A DNA stretch of 25,331 nt from NCBI GenBank assembly GCA_009869945.1, contig WIXG01000708.1:1-25331 (forward strand), written 5' to 3'. The stretch comes from Mesaphorura yosii. Taxonomy: Eukaryota; Arthropoda; Collembola; Poduromorpha; Tullbergiidae. Each line of letters opens with the position of its first letter. The first letter of the stretch is position 1. Position numbers and translations under genes: made by a program. Below the pieces are notes generated by a model, which was given only the letters and a program-made list of their open reading frames with translations, did not search any database and was not told where the DNA came from. Positions 9,588-18,669 of this stretch are shown piece after piece.

Positions 9588-10973
9588 TCAACTAGTCAAC
9601 CAATTCAATAAATCGTTAGATTGCATTTCTTGTACGAATGAAGGTCGAATTGCTTCCAGCAGCTTCGTAATTTTGTTTCTGTCGCGCATCGAGTCGGCTC
9701 CATATTGAATGAGTAAGCATTGTTGCAGTTTCTGTTTCCAATCCTGTACATGTGCATTTTCTTTCAACGCGCTGATATTATCAGGATGGGCTTTCTTTTG
9801 ACACCTCACATGACAGGTGATGATGGTTAAAACGCAGCTTAGTCTAAACAAAGCAAACTGCGATATTGGGATACAATACTCGTAAACTTGTGCGAAAGAT
9901 TCGGCAGACGCTTGCCAGTCTCCGAGTTCGTATTGCGCTAGCCCCAATTGCATTAATGGCTTAATCAGGTGCAGGTTGGTGGGTTGCGTCTGGACCGTGT
10001 GCAGAGACTTGACTTTGTTGATGCATCGCTGAATGAGGTCGACATTGTTGTAGTTTATGTCTGACTCGACGATTTCCTTGCAAAAGTTTGACAAAACGGT
10101 TTCACGCTCACGGCACACTCTTTGTCCTTCCAGCCGGTCATGGTTGCAGAGCAAGCACTCGCACTGAAAGCAGTGCTGGATAAATAATTCGCACCGTTTC
10201 TTGTACGGCTGGTGCGGATCGATGTAACTTATCAGCAATTCTTCCCCTTCTGCTATGGCTCTTGTGCTGCGGATAATCATCAAGTTCCCAAATATGCTCC
10301 AGTGACAATTCGCATCGAAGCAGGTGTGATTCAAGAAGGATGGGAAGTACCAGAGGCCATAGGATGAACCAGGGCGTTCATTCAGTGAAAAACTGGAGTT
10401 TAGTCGAATTTGGTGTCCCTCGAAACTGTTATGAACGCAAATTCCAACAATCCATTTGTTCAAGTCGTGTATTGGCTCCGTTGACTCCCCGATTTCACTG
10501 TCTTCTGAGATGCATCCTAACTCTGGACCCGCGTAAAGATTTAGTACTCGCTTTGTGTGTTCCTTCGAGGATTTGATTAGGCTCACTAGCGATTCTTGAA
10601 GCGCCTGGAACTTTAGTACGTGGTTTTGGCGCGTCGCTGAATCACTGCCCACTGTTTCTCCGTGCACAATCGCCAGTGCCTTTGCTGCAATTACGAGTTG
10701 ACCAGGATGAATGTTTTGAGTCGCCGCAAGCCCACGACCTTTCGCTTGAATTTGGACTACCTTGCACGGGCCCAGGTAATCTTGTTCACTAAATAACTCG
10801 TACTTACAACTATTCGAACTGAAATCGTAAATAAAATCCTCGACGTATTGATTAATTGTAAGCGGCTCACTTTGTTCAGGAAGAAGTTCGGCTATCGCAC
10901 TGCTGGAGTACTCCATTCGTGATTTATTGCTTTGGAATGGAATGGAATCCATCTGAAGACATAGCCCAAACAT
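9588..10973 (-). CDS. SET-domain protein with TPR-like C-terminus (SMYD-related, no MYND)
   Basis: One uninterrupted 461-aa frame, intronless, in a window where most genes are spliced. SET-domain enzymes transfer methyl groups from S-adenosylmethionine to lysines. Visible motifs: GRGLAAT at about 79-85 (SET N-motif), FLNHTCFDAN at 213-222 (the NHxC core), GEELLISYIDP at 243-253 (catalytic Tyr region), and post-SET cysteines C268, C271, C273 and C276 (CFQCECLLC). The segment between GRG and NHTC lacks the CxxC pattern of a MYND zinc finger. After residue 300 the chain looks helical, with a TPR-like LGLAQYELGDWQASAESF. This arrangement matches SET/TPR relatives of SMYD proteins. The histone or non-histone target cannot be told. 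The start could be the ATG at 10973 or Met8; a tiny frame at 10974-11003 precedes it. Confidence 0.8.
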   Translation of the reverse strand: MFGLCLQMDSIPFQSNKSRMEYSSSAIAELLPEQSEPLTINQYVEDFIYDFSSNSCKYELFSEQDYLGPCKVVQIQAKGRGLAATQNIHPGQLVIAAKALAIVHGETVGSDSATRQNHVLKFQALQESLVSLIKSSKEHTKRVLNLYAGPELGCISEDSEIGESTEPIHDLNKWIVGICVHNSFEGHQIRLNSSFSLNERPGSSYGLWYFPSFLNHTCFDANCHWSIFGNLMIIRSTRAIAEGEELLISYIDPHQPYKKRCELFIQHCFQCECLLCNHDRLEGQRVCRERETVLSNFCKEIVESDINYNNVDLIQRCINKVKSLHTVQTQPTNLHLIKPLMQLGLAQYELGDWQASAESFAQVYEYCIPISQFALFRLSCVLTIITCHVRCQKKAHPDNISALKENAHVQDWKQKLQQCLLIQYGADSMRDRNKITKLLEAIRPSFVQEMQSNDLLNWLTS

Positions 10974-11003
10974 TTACGCGGCGGAATCATTCTGGTTCAG
11001 CAT
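10974..11003 (-). other. Possible uORF abutting the SET/TPR start codon
   Basis: On the minus strand an ATG at 11003 opens a 9-codon frame (MLNQNDSAA) whose TAA is directly followed by the ATG at 10973, in the same frame. If transcribed it could reduce translation or shift initiation to a downstream Met. Whether it lies in the mRNA is not known. Confidence 0.35.
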
Positions 11004-11234
11004 AAAAATAGAATTCTCGACTTCCTCGAGCGAACGTGTGTGTGTCAGGTTCTAAAAGACAATGCGAACTCATGCCAAGAATCCGGTGCTCTATTGTTTG
11101 TAGAGCTACCCGGCTACTTTCTTATCACTTCACTCATACTACTTATGAAAGGTTCAATGAATTCTCCTCCGGAAGCCGGTTGCCGCTGCTAGATTGACGA
11201 CAGTATTTTCAAAGTAGCAAAAACACGGCAGAAT
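11004..11234. other. Spacer upstream of the SET/TPR gene
   Basis: No gene was seen. It should contain the SET/TPR promoter. The right border is the TTTATT at 11235-11240, the likely poly(A) signal of the Pmp3 gene. Confidence 0.45.
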
Positions 11235-11887
11235 TTTATTCAAAATTAAAGAAAACAGAGTATTTGGTCAATGCAGAATTCTTACAACACACACGTAGAA
11301 AGAAAAAGTATGACCATGTTAAAAGGGGAGTATTTTCTGATTCAATTTTCAAAGAAACTGTAGAGGTCATTTCTAAAATTACCCACATTAAATGAGTCTA
11401 GACTTCTCTAAACTAAATTGCACTTGATTAATGAGTAGTCATCATAATACTGTAGTTTATGTTAAAGCTCTTAAGTACGCAATTTTAGCTCTCGCAATAA
11501 GTACAAGAATGGTGAATAGACACGGAAGGGAAAGGCTCCTACGAGACTTTATGTACATTAATGATTGTCCGTTATTGCACTTGGTTTCTTGAGACGCTAG
11601 ACTAAATTTACATACAAAACTGAAATTCAGATTAAAATGAACAGAATTTCGGATACAAACAGTACAAAGAGAATAGATTCAAGGCTGAAACGTGTAGAAA
11701 ACAAATTGAAAAAGAAATTTGGTTCATATTCGCTGAAAAGTGATTACATTACACGCAAAGAAAGTTTTTGAAACAAAGAAGGTGCTGATCTTGCTGGATT
11801 AATCCTCACGGTATATGATTTGCATGGGGCGCTGAGTGGCAGTCATCGTCGTCGACGAAAGAGCGCGTCCAGCATTCAAGCCATTTA
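11235..11887 (-). other. Predicted last exon / 3' UTR of the Pmp3 gene
   Basis: An acceptor TTTTCAG|TAAATGG at 11887 lies downstream of the Pmp3 coding exon, whose donor is GAG|GTAATG. Joining them gives ...SSE then TAA (11885-11887), so this exon would be almost all 3' UTR, ending near a minus-strand AATAAA at 11235-11240. One base shifted, the exon opens with a 28-codon frame (NGLNAGRALSS... to a TAA), which fits no donor phase I can find. Confidence 0.5.
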
Positions 11888-12210
11888 CTGAAAATCAAAG
11901 CTTATTTTAGCAAATCAAGAGAATAAAGACACGGTGAGTCAAGTATGACTTAATATTTAATTGTTTTCGCAATTTACACCTTTCGACATAATTCATAAGC
12001 ACCTTGAGACTTGCAAGACTCTGCCCTATGATTCACGACTCGTTTACTTCGCAACGTTGTGCTACGAAAAATGGCAATGTTTACGCTTAGATTTCTAGCC
12101 CTCAAAATATTTCGAAACGGGAGCGTGGCTCAAATGAATTCACGCAAGCAAGGGCCATGCGACTACGAAAATAAGATCGTTAAGTTGTAAACCCAGCATT
12201 ATTTCATTAC

Positions 12211-12381
12211 CTCAGAGGATTTCAGGACCAGCCAGACCGCGTGAATGGCTCCGGGCACCCAACCTAGGATAGTCAGAATCAGGTTGATGCAGAAATCACC
12301 GCCACATCCCTTGAGAATGAGAACTGCGATGGGTGGAAGAAGAATGGCAAGAACGATCATCAACAGATCTGACGCTTCCAT
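12211..12381 (-). CDS. Pmp3/UPF0057 small membrane proteolipid
   Basis: The ATG at 12381 sits in good context (CCAAAATGG) and gives 57 aa up to a donor at 12210, where splicing creates the stop; reading on instead adds VMK and TAA at 12199-12201. Pmp3-family proteins are very small, two-helix membrane proteins that influence membrane potential and ion tolerance in fungi and plants. Their animal role is unclear. Helix 1 is LLMIVLAILLPPIAVLIL with the family's ILPP motif; the loop KGCGGDFCIN carries the conserved GCG...F; helix 2 is LILTILGWVPGAIHAVWLVL with the LG(Y/W)xPGxIHA signature. An upstream in-frame extension exists only with a TTG start and is not needed, since 57 aa is the usual family length. 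A TATA-like TTTATACA lies near 12640 on the minus strand. Confidence 0.9.
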
Positions 12382-12423
12382 TTTGGCTTTCGACGGTGAT
12401 GTTGATTTCAGTGGACGGAACAA

Positions 12424-15400
12424 TTAATCAGCCTTTCAACTTCGGACCCGAAGACACTGAATGCTCGAATGTGAAATTTACAACTAACGCCAAACTATCC
12501 TGAGATTCGTTTCTCCGTGCTTTACTGTTTTCCCGTAAACAAGAAAGCTTCACACCCTCGAAAAAGCTGCTTGGGCAGGGCGATGCAGTGATATCTGCAG
12601 AAGGAACGGAGCAGAAGAGATCAACAACAAATGGCCAAATGTATAAACATGAAAGGCGTGAGTGCAAAGTGGAAGCGATGTGAATGCGATCTTGAGAAGA
12701 GATGAGACAAGAGTTATTTTTAGCCCCTGGAGTTATTTTTCCTACGCGTAATGTGTACGATGCCTGAACTGCGTTGCAACAGCAGTTGTACTTGTTATTT
12801 ATTGTTTGGCTGAAATGAATGTTATATATGGCTAAAGAACATATTAAAAGTGAGTCTGAGGTCTTGGCCCATTGTTCATACTGCTGCTACAATATTTGTG
12901 GAATATTTTCTATTTTCTTGTCTGCATTTGTAATGTTGCTTGAAGTGCACACCTTGAAACTTAAAATGTACAAAGGATACAAATTTTTATGGCTGTTGGT
13001 TTGCATCATCGAGAGCCTAAAAAGTTAATTGCTTGCAGACAACGCAACGCGAACGCTGAGCTTTTGCCTTTCCACATATTCTGGTCGTATGAACACGTAC
13101 AAAAGTGAGACCACGCACAGACATAGTCTATAAACAACACTGTGTCAAGGAAATGGTTTTAATGTGCTTTTATGGGTACTCAGAGTCAGAGGGTTGGTTG
13201 AGAGACGCCAAAGGCAACAGTCATATGGGATTAGCTTGGCTGACAGCCTCATTAGGTCTGTCCATTTTTAGAGGATTTCGTTGAAAATGAAAAGGGTGAG
13301 AATTGACGAGTGAGGTTGCGCAGACGCAGAATGGTGCGGGAGATAGGATGCAGGCCAAGTTAACTTAACACAAATTGAAACGAAACAACACAACACGGAC
13401 AAACGAGAGAGCGATGATGTATTTCCAAATTGCAGATGCAATCTCTGAGTTGACTGATTAAGCAAATATTGGACTATTGTAGTTTAATGTTTACTTATTT
13501 TCTTATTAAAACAATTTGCAATCCACGGAACCATCGTGGGCGCCAGTCGCGTTATCACAACCACAGACGCACACGTCCTAAATTGCCTCCGTAATTTTGG
13601 GATTACTTTTGACCACCAACGCTTTGTTAGCACAAGAATTTGAAATTAATTTCGTGCAAGAATTTCATTCACGTTATTCGAGATACTGCTGAACGGCAAT
13701 TTTTAATCACGAGGAATTCCTGGCCCAAATCATGACTGCTTCTAAGCTTCTAATAATCACTTTGTCGTTTTGTGGTAATGACATATGTCCTTCTTGTAAT
13801 TCTCTGTCGTACATGAAAAGATTACAAACGCAAACAGACGGCATATGGCGCGTGAATAGCAGAACGTGCTCTACATTGTGGAAGCTTTGGATCTGAACCT
13901 GACACAGAAGCTGCCCAGGTACGGCGAAGTAAAAAACCACCGTATCAACTGAAACTAATTAAAACGACTGTCATAATCATATCGCACGAATTAAATTGAC
14001 AATTTAAAAAAATGAAAAGAAAACGAATCCACCGTGAAATGCATTAAATGAATCTCCGTTGGACAAGCTCACGCAATTTTTTTCAGGAAATGATTATGCC
14101 GGCCACCTGCTCTCAATATCGGGCAACAATAAGAAGACAATTGCGTAATGCTGCACTTTGTATCCGTATTTTTTAAAAATAGGTGTAAATTGCAACAATA
14201 GTCCCAGGTCCCGTACGTCATAAAGCTCATAACTTTGCAGTTCTGGCATTGAAATGACGGATACGCTTGATGAACATAATTTTATTTGTAAAGTGATGCA
14301 GATTCCTCCACGTCATGGTAGACGGAAGACGAACTAACAGCGATTCTTTTGTTGACGAACTGCGAGAGCAAAAAAGCAAAGTTTCTGATTTCTCAGTAAT
14401 TATTATCGAAAGTAACGGTGAGAGTTACACGTGTCCGTAATCCGACGCAAGCTGCCCCAATACGGACACACACAATTGTTGAATAGTTTAAAATTAAATT
14501 ATCTCCTCCGAATGGTTCGATCAGAAAAGCGTCATTTGATTCTCTCTGAATATCTGAAAATCTGCCCTGTTTCTTGCGAAAATGGAAAAGAAGGTATTGT
14601 AAGACGCGGCCGACACTTGCTCCTAATTCGATGGGCCAGTTATCGACTTAATGTTTAATTACTTAATTACTGTCTTCAATAGAGTTGCTGACGGAGTGTC
14701 AAAGCTGAAGCAAACTACTCGACCGAAAGACTGAATGGCAACTTCTTAACATTTTAACAGCAGAATTAGTTTTTCAGTCATTTGCCGCAAGACAGAAGCA
14801 ACACTAAAAATGCCGTCTTGTTTCAGACCTGCCGAATTTAAATAATTGCCATTCCCATTAACTTGTCAAGATTCGATTCAAGTCAATTGTCACACGTTTA
14901 TCAGCTTGCAGGCATTCATTGGCTCACAGTTGGTATTAATTAGCTCGAATTGGAAAGCCATTCATTATTATTGCCATCGGACAAATTATTTGGTTATCTA
15001 TTGGTGTGAGTTCAATGCGGGAAGCAGCATTCAACAATCATCACAGCTGGGAAAAGTCAGTCGTGCTGGTCCACTCTAGAAATAGATTTTTTGCCACGGC
15101 GAAGCCTCGCATGATGCCTCTCGCAAAAAGTCGTTCATTTTCAATTATGAAGGAATACCGCTATAGCTAAATAATAGAATAGGTGAGTAGAAATGAATAA
15201 GAATAAAATCCGAAATGGTGGAGATCTTTGTTGATAATGGCTGAATGAAAATGTAGAAACCACAAGTGAGGATGCACCAGATCTCTTTTTATATTTTGTG
15301 AAAAGCGTCGTGGATCGTGGCAGTCGGGGTTCAGGAGCTGACGAAGCCACATTTGACTGTTACATCGGGCCGCCCGGCGTATCGGCAAACCATACGTGAA

Positions 15401-15671
15401 AATTTTACAATAGGGCGTGAAACAATAGACAAATCTACATACACTGTATGTGGCGATATAATTATTGTTATATTCATCAAAGGTGTTGAATGGGATCGAG
15501 TTCAAGTGAATTTTTTTCTGAGGTCCAAATTCATTGATAACGTTCAGAGGAAGTGTGAAGTGTCAGCGTCCCGTGAAACGGTGCATGAGGAGAGTACAGC
15601 GAGGATGCCCTGAACCCTGATTTTAACGTTTTCCTTTCCCGTGGCCGAGAAACCTTAAACATTTTTGAGTC
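12424..15671. other. Gene-poor 3.2 kb
   Basis: The left end is the Pmp3 5' flank. Short open frames of 65-112 codons occur on both strands (for example 12819-13028 plus, 13707-13940 minus, 14431-14658 plus, 15167-15505 minus, 15317-15613 plus). None has a recognisable domain, and several overlap each other on opposite strands. No tRNA-like or other RNA gene was recognised. It may hold regulatory DNA or non-coding transcripts. Confidence 0.5.
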
Positions 15672-15679
15672 TATATCTA
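15672..15679 (+). promoter_or_regulatory. Possible TATA element of the Cys/Thr-rich gene
   Basis: TATATCTA lies 47-54 bp before the start codon, so a start site about 30 bp downstream would leave a leader of roughly 20-25 nt. The motif is a weak match. An AGATAA (GATA-type) site overlaps the start codon at 15721. Confidence 0.35.
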
Positions 15680-15725
15680 AAATATCCGCAAATGCTCGAC
15701 GCATTGCTCTCTCTGAAGTCAGATA

Positions 15726-16657
15726 ATGATACTGATATCAGTAGTCCTCAGTTCATTTTTTACCCTGCAAAAGGTGAGTAAAGTACAATTTGTCATTGAC
15801 TGCGACTTGAAGCGTAGCTGCGGGAAAGTTGAGATAAATAAAGACAAATTCTTTTACTAGCTGGGATACGTCGAGGGCCAAGTTTTCGCTCGTGATTGCA
15901 ATGAGCAAATTATTGTCGACCACATCGTCAGATACGGGCACACGTACTGCTCTCATGCGTGTGGAGAGGCGAATGGCATGTGTGCCGCGGACGGATCTTG
16001 CGAATGTCCCTGCTCGGCCGCCGTAAGACAATAAGTAATTAGCGCCATTCTGCCTAACCAAGTGATCTGAAGCAAAAACGGCGGTCTTAATTTAAGGGCC
16101 CGGATGCAATGTTTTCACCTGATATTTGCCCACCCATGGCTCAAGACTTGCCCGATCCCAATCCAGCAGCACTTCCGGCCTGCATGGCGAGTTGTGCAGC
16201 AAAGTGCATCGGCGGGCAAGGACAAATCTGTGGTGAAGTTGAAGTTTTACAACAAGGTGGACAAAACCTCTACGCCAAAATATGCACATGCATTTGCCCA
16301 AGTGCTACTTGTGGAATGACGACGACGACCACCACCACGATGGCGCCAACTACAACAACGACCACGATGGCTACAACAACGATGAATTCAACACAAGTCG
16401 TTGTACCCGTAGCAGTAGCCGTCATCAAGCCATTGCTCTTTAAAAAGATATTCTTTCTGATAAAGAAGGGCCTACTTTACAAGTTGGTGCTATTTGGCAC
16501 AGTCCTAAAGCTACTTATTGTAGGACTTAGCGTTTTGCCATTGATACTCTTCGTAGGAGCCGTATTTAATGGCATTGCGTCAATGATGGAAAGTTGGATG
16601 TTTAACAGCATTTATGGCATGATGCGAGTAGCGGAATACATCGGCTCATATATGTAG
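15726..16657 (+). CDS. Cys-rich / Thr-rich / hydrophobic-tail secreted or membrane protein, unknown family
   Basis: Three exons, 15726-15773, 15861-16022 and 16097-16657, joined in phase 0, give 256 aa. Exon 1 is a signal peptide (MILISVVLSSFFTLQK). Exon 2 and the start of exon 3 form a Cys-rich ectodomain (about 17-137) with CSHACG, CECPCS, CMASCAAKC and CTCICP, suggesting disulfide-bonded modules. A Thr-rich linker follows (about 140-165, with runs of six to seven Thr and likely O-glycosylated). The last 85 residues are strongly hydrophobic with Lys clusters (KPLLFKKIFFLIKKGLL, then a long apolar stretch LKLLIVGLSVLPLILFVGAVF) and end near YIGSYM. This could anchor the protein or insert into membranes. 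I recognise no family. The 16097 acceptor is AAG rather than CAG. An AATAAA at 16721-16726 follows. Confidence 0.85.
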
Positions 16658-17014
16658 CATTAAGAAAGCGGTAGATATTCAATAATATACTTCTATTTAT
16701 TCCGTCTTTGATTGTCATAAAATAAAACAAGTCGTGCAAGGTCGTAATCCTAAAATTAATGAGGAAGAATTTGATTGAGACTGGCCAGAGGAAGTTAAGC
16801 AAAAGCAAGTGCACTAAACTAGGAAGTTCCACACTTATGGTTCCAGATTCGGTTCAATCTTAATATCGACAAAGGTAACTTGTTGTTTCGACCAGAGTTA
16901 CAGGCTAGAGGAAGTATGCGTAATTTCATTCGGGAGATTCTGTAGACTTCGAGTGAGAGACATTATTCCAAAACTTATTGTACTAAATCTATCGTTAAGT
17001 ACTAACATTAAGTA
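16658..17014. other. Overlapping convergent 3' ends
   Basis: A plus-strand AATAAA (16721-16726) serves the Cys/Thr-rich gene. A minus-strand AATAAA (TTTATT at 16696-16701) is the nearest such signal for the galactosyltransferase, implying tails that overlap by tens of bases. No other gene was seen. Confidence 0.5.
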
Positions 17015-18139
17015 TCAAGTTTTCACCAGGTGGACTTTCATTAAGGTATACAATTTGTGTAACACAATTTGCTCAACAGTGTAATTTAAGCTTGACAGGC
17101 CATCAACTGAGAATCTTGTTTTGCCCTTCTGAAGAATTCTGTATCGGTTGAAGTTGACTTTCTGATGTTTGTGCTTCAACATCTTGTATCGGCCTATTGT
17201 GGGAGGATATCTGGATATATATAGACCGTGATATGCAATTCTGTTAGCCATGTCATCGTCTTCTGCGCCCCAACCCCAGTAGCGGTTGCTGAACCCGTTT
17301 ACTGCTACAAAGTCTTCCTTTCGAAGTGCGGAGATTCCACCAAATATCGTCCGATAAGGCAGCTTGTATTTCATGGTGTTCACTGCGACGCTCATATGTC
17401 TTGGAGTAATCGGGCAGCTGTAAATATTTTGGTCGTTCTCCGGCACCAAATCAACATCGTGGAAAATGAAGCAGGTAAAGTTATCGATCTTCGTAGACTC
17501 CATGTATCCAACATTAAATAGCATAGCTCGGTTAAATAAATCAGAACCTGAAAAATGAGTCATAGTTAGACGAAAACAATCAAGCGGTACGAAGAAAAGA
17601 AGAATACGGAACTCACCTGTCTGTTCAACTACGAAAATGTTGTACTCTATCAGTTGTCGCTTCAGGATGGGATGAATATTGTACAGGAATATTTCCAAGT
17701 GCTTCAGTCTATCCCTAAATGGTAAGATAATGGCCACTTTGTCTGAGTGCGAGCAGTTTGGAGTAAAATGTCCACCAAATGCTATATCTGGATGAAGCGT
17801 GGATATTTCATCAATTGAAGGGGCATCCATGAGAGTTTCGATGTGCCCGTGTAACTGCCTCAAGTTCTCGCATGAAGTATCATTTGGAGAAAGGATTTCG
17901 GAGTTTTCAGTCTGATTGTAGTTATAAGCGTTCGCTACTTGCAACCTAATCTCAACAGTGCTTTCTTGTGTGGCTTTGACCCTGAGAATCAGGTTATCGA
18001 TTACGAATAGTGAGTGTGATCGATCCTTGAACTTTGGCACGCTTCTTCTCGTTTCTTGAAAATAGAAGTACTGGAGAATTATGGTCAGCAGTAAGGCAAC
18101 CACAACAGCTGCTTTGAAAGTGCTTTGCCGACTAGGCAT
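17015..18139 (-). CDS. B4GALT: Beta-1,4-galactosyltransferase family type II Golgi enzyme
   Basis: Exons 18139-17617 and 17547-17015 give 351 aa; a 69-nt intron (17548-17616, GTGAGT...TTTCAG) separates them. It is stop-free and in frame, so unspliced reading would insert 23 odd residues between VVEQTG and SDLFNRA, which are adjacent in family members. The family (GT7) transfers Gal, or GalNAc in some invertebrate members, from UDP-sugar to terminal GlcNAc. A short cytoplasmic Arg/Lys tail precedes a signal anchor (about 9-27, AAVVVALLLTIILQYFYF), then a stem with N-glycosylation sites. Catalytic motifs: ILPFRDRLKHL, FNRAMLFNVGY, the metal-binding FHDVDLVPEND, FGGISAL, WGWGAEDDD and GRYKMLKHKHQK. 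The length is typical. Gal versus GalNAc specificity cannot be assigned by eye. Confidence 0.93.
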   Translation of the reverse strand: MPSRQSTFKAAVVVALLLTIILQYFYFQETRRSVPKFKDRSHSLFVIDNLILRVKATQESTVEIRLQVANAYNYNQTENSEILSPNDTSCENLRQLHGHIETLMDAPSIDEISTLHPDIAFGGHFTPNCSHSDKVAIILPFRDRLKHLEIFLYNIHPILKRQLIEYNIFVVEQTGEFRILLFFVPLDCFRLTMTHFSGSDLFNRAMLFNVGYMESTKIDNFTCFIFHDVDLVPENDQNIYSCPITPRHMSVAVNTMKYKLPYRTIFGGISALRKEDFVAVNGFSNRYWGWGAEDDDMANRIAYHGLYISRYPPTIGRYKMLKHKHQKVNFNRYRILQKGKTRFSVDGLSSLNYTVEQIVLHKLYTLMKVHLVKT

Positions 18140-18359
18140 CCTGCACTTTCGCCGGGTGGATTATTTTTTCCAGAAGAATGAGTACTTGGCTACATCTTGA
18201 CGAGATTCTGCATTTGGAGCTCATAAAAAATTGCTGACTTCGTCGATTGTCCACGGAGCTCCATTCCCTAATTTCATTACGAGAACTAAGTTGCTCGTTA
18301 AGGTAGTTGTCAAGAAGATTAGCAGTAAGATTTTAGACCGGGAATCGCCTTATAAAATC

Positions 18360-18669
18360 CACTTTGCGCCAAAACTATCTCCTCCCTCAATATTAGCCAG
18401 GATCGCTTGGAGTTGAGTTTTTCGAACGCCCAGATATCGTGGTCACAATGTATGCACCTCACTTTTCCACAAAAGCATCTTTGGGATGCAGAATAAATTA
18501 TTAAACATTTTTTTCTTGATTTTGACGCTAAATTTCGACTTTGATCACTTCTCACACGTCCCAGAGACACTTTCGGGGGGAAATGAGGTGGCCACGATAT
18601 CTGGGAATCCAACAAACTTAACCCCACTCAAATCGTTATTGAAGGAGGGGATAATTTTGGCGCAAAGTG
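18360..18669. repeat. 310-bp imperfect inverted repeat (foldback / MITE-like)
   Basis: The left arm (18360-18491) and right arm (18553-18669) are reverse complements with about 60 bp of AT-rich loop. The outer ends CACTTTGCGCCAAAA and TTTTGGCGCAAAGTG differ only further in. Inner matches include GGAGG-rich and CCCAGATATCGTGG blocks. By hand alignment identity is roughly 75-80%, most substitutions are transitions, and the left arm has short insertions. No target-site duplication or transposase was seen. Short open frames here are by-products of the palindrome. Confidence 0.8.

Noticed and set aside
12382..12423. N-terminal extension of Pmp3 from a TTG
   Set aside because: Needs a TTG start; the downstream ATG has good context and gives the normal family length.
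12819..13028. 69-codon plus frame with a hydrophobic stretch
   Set aside because: AT-rich chance hydrophobicity; no homology I recognise and no gene signals.
15141..15613. Overlapping open frames on both strands up to 112 codons
   Set aside because: Mutually antisense, no recognisable family, no flanking splice or poly(A) pattern.
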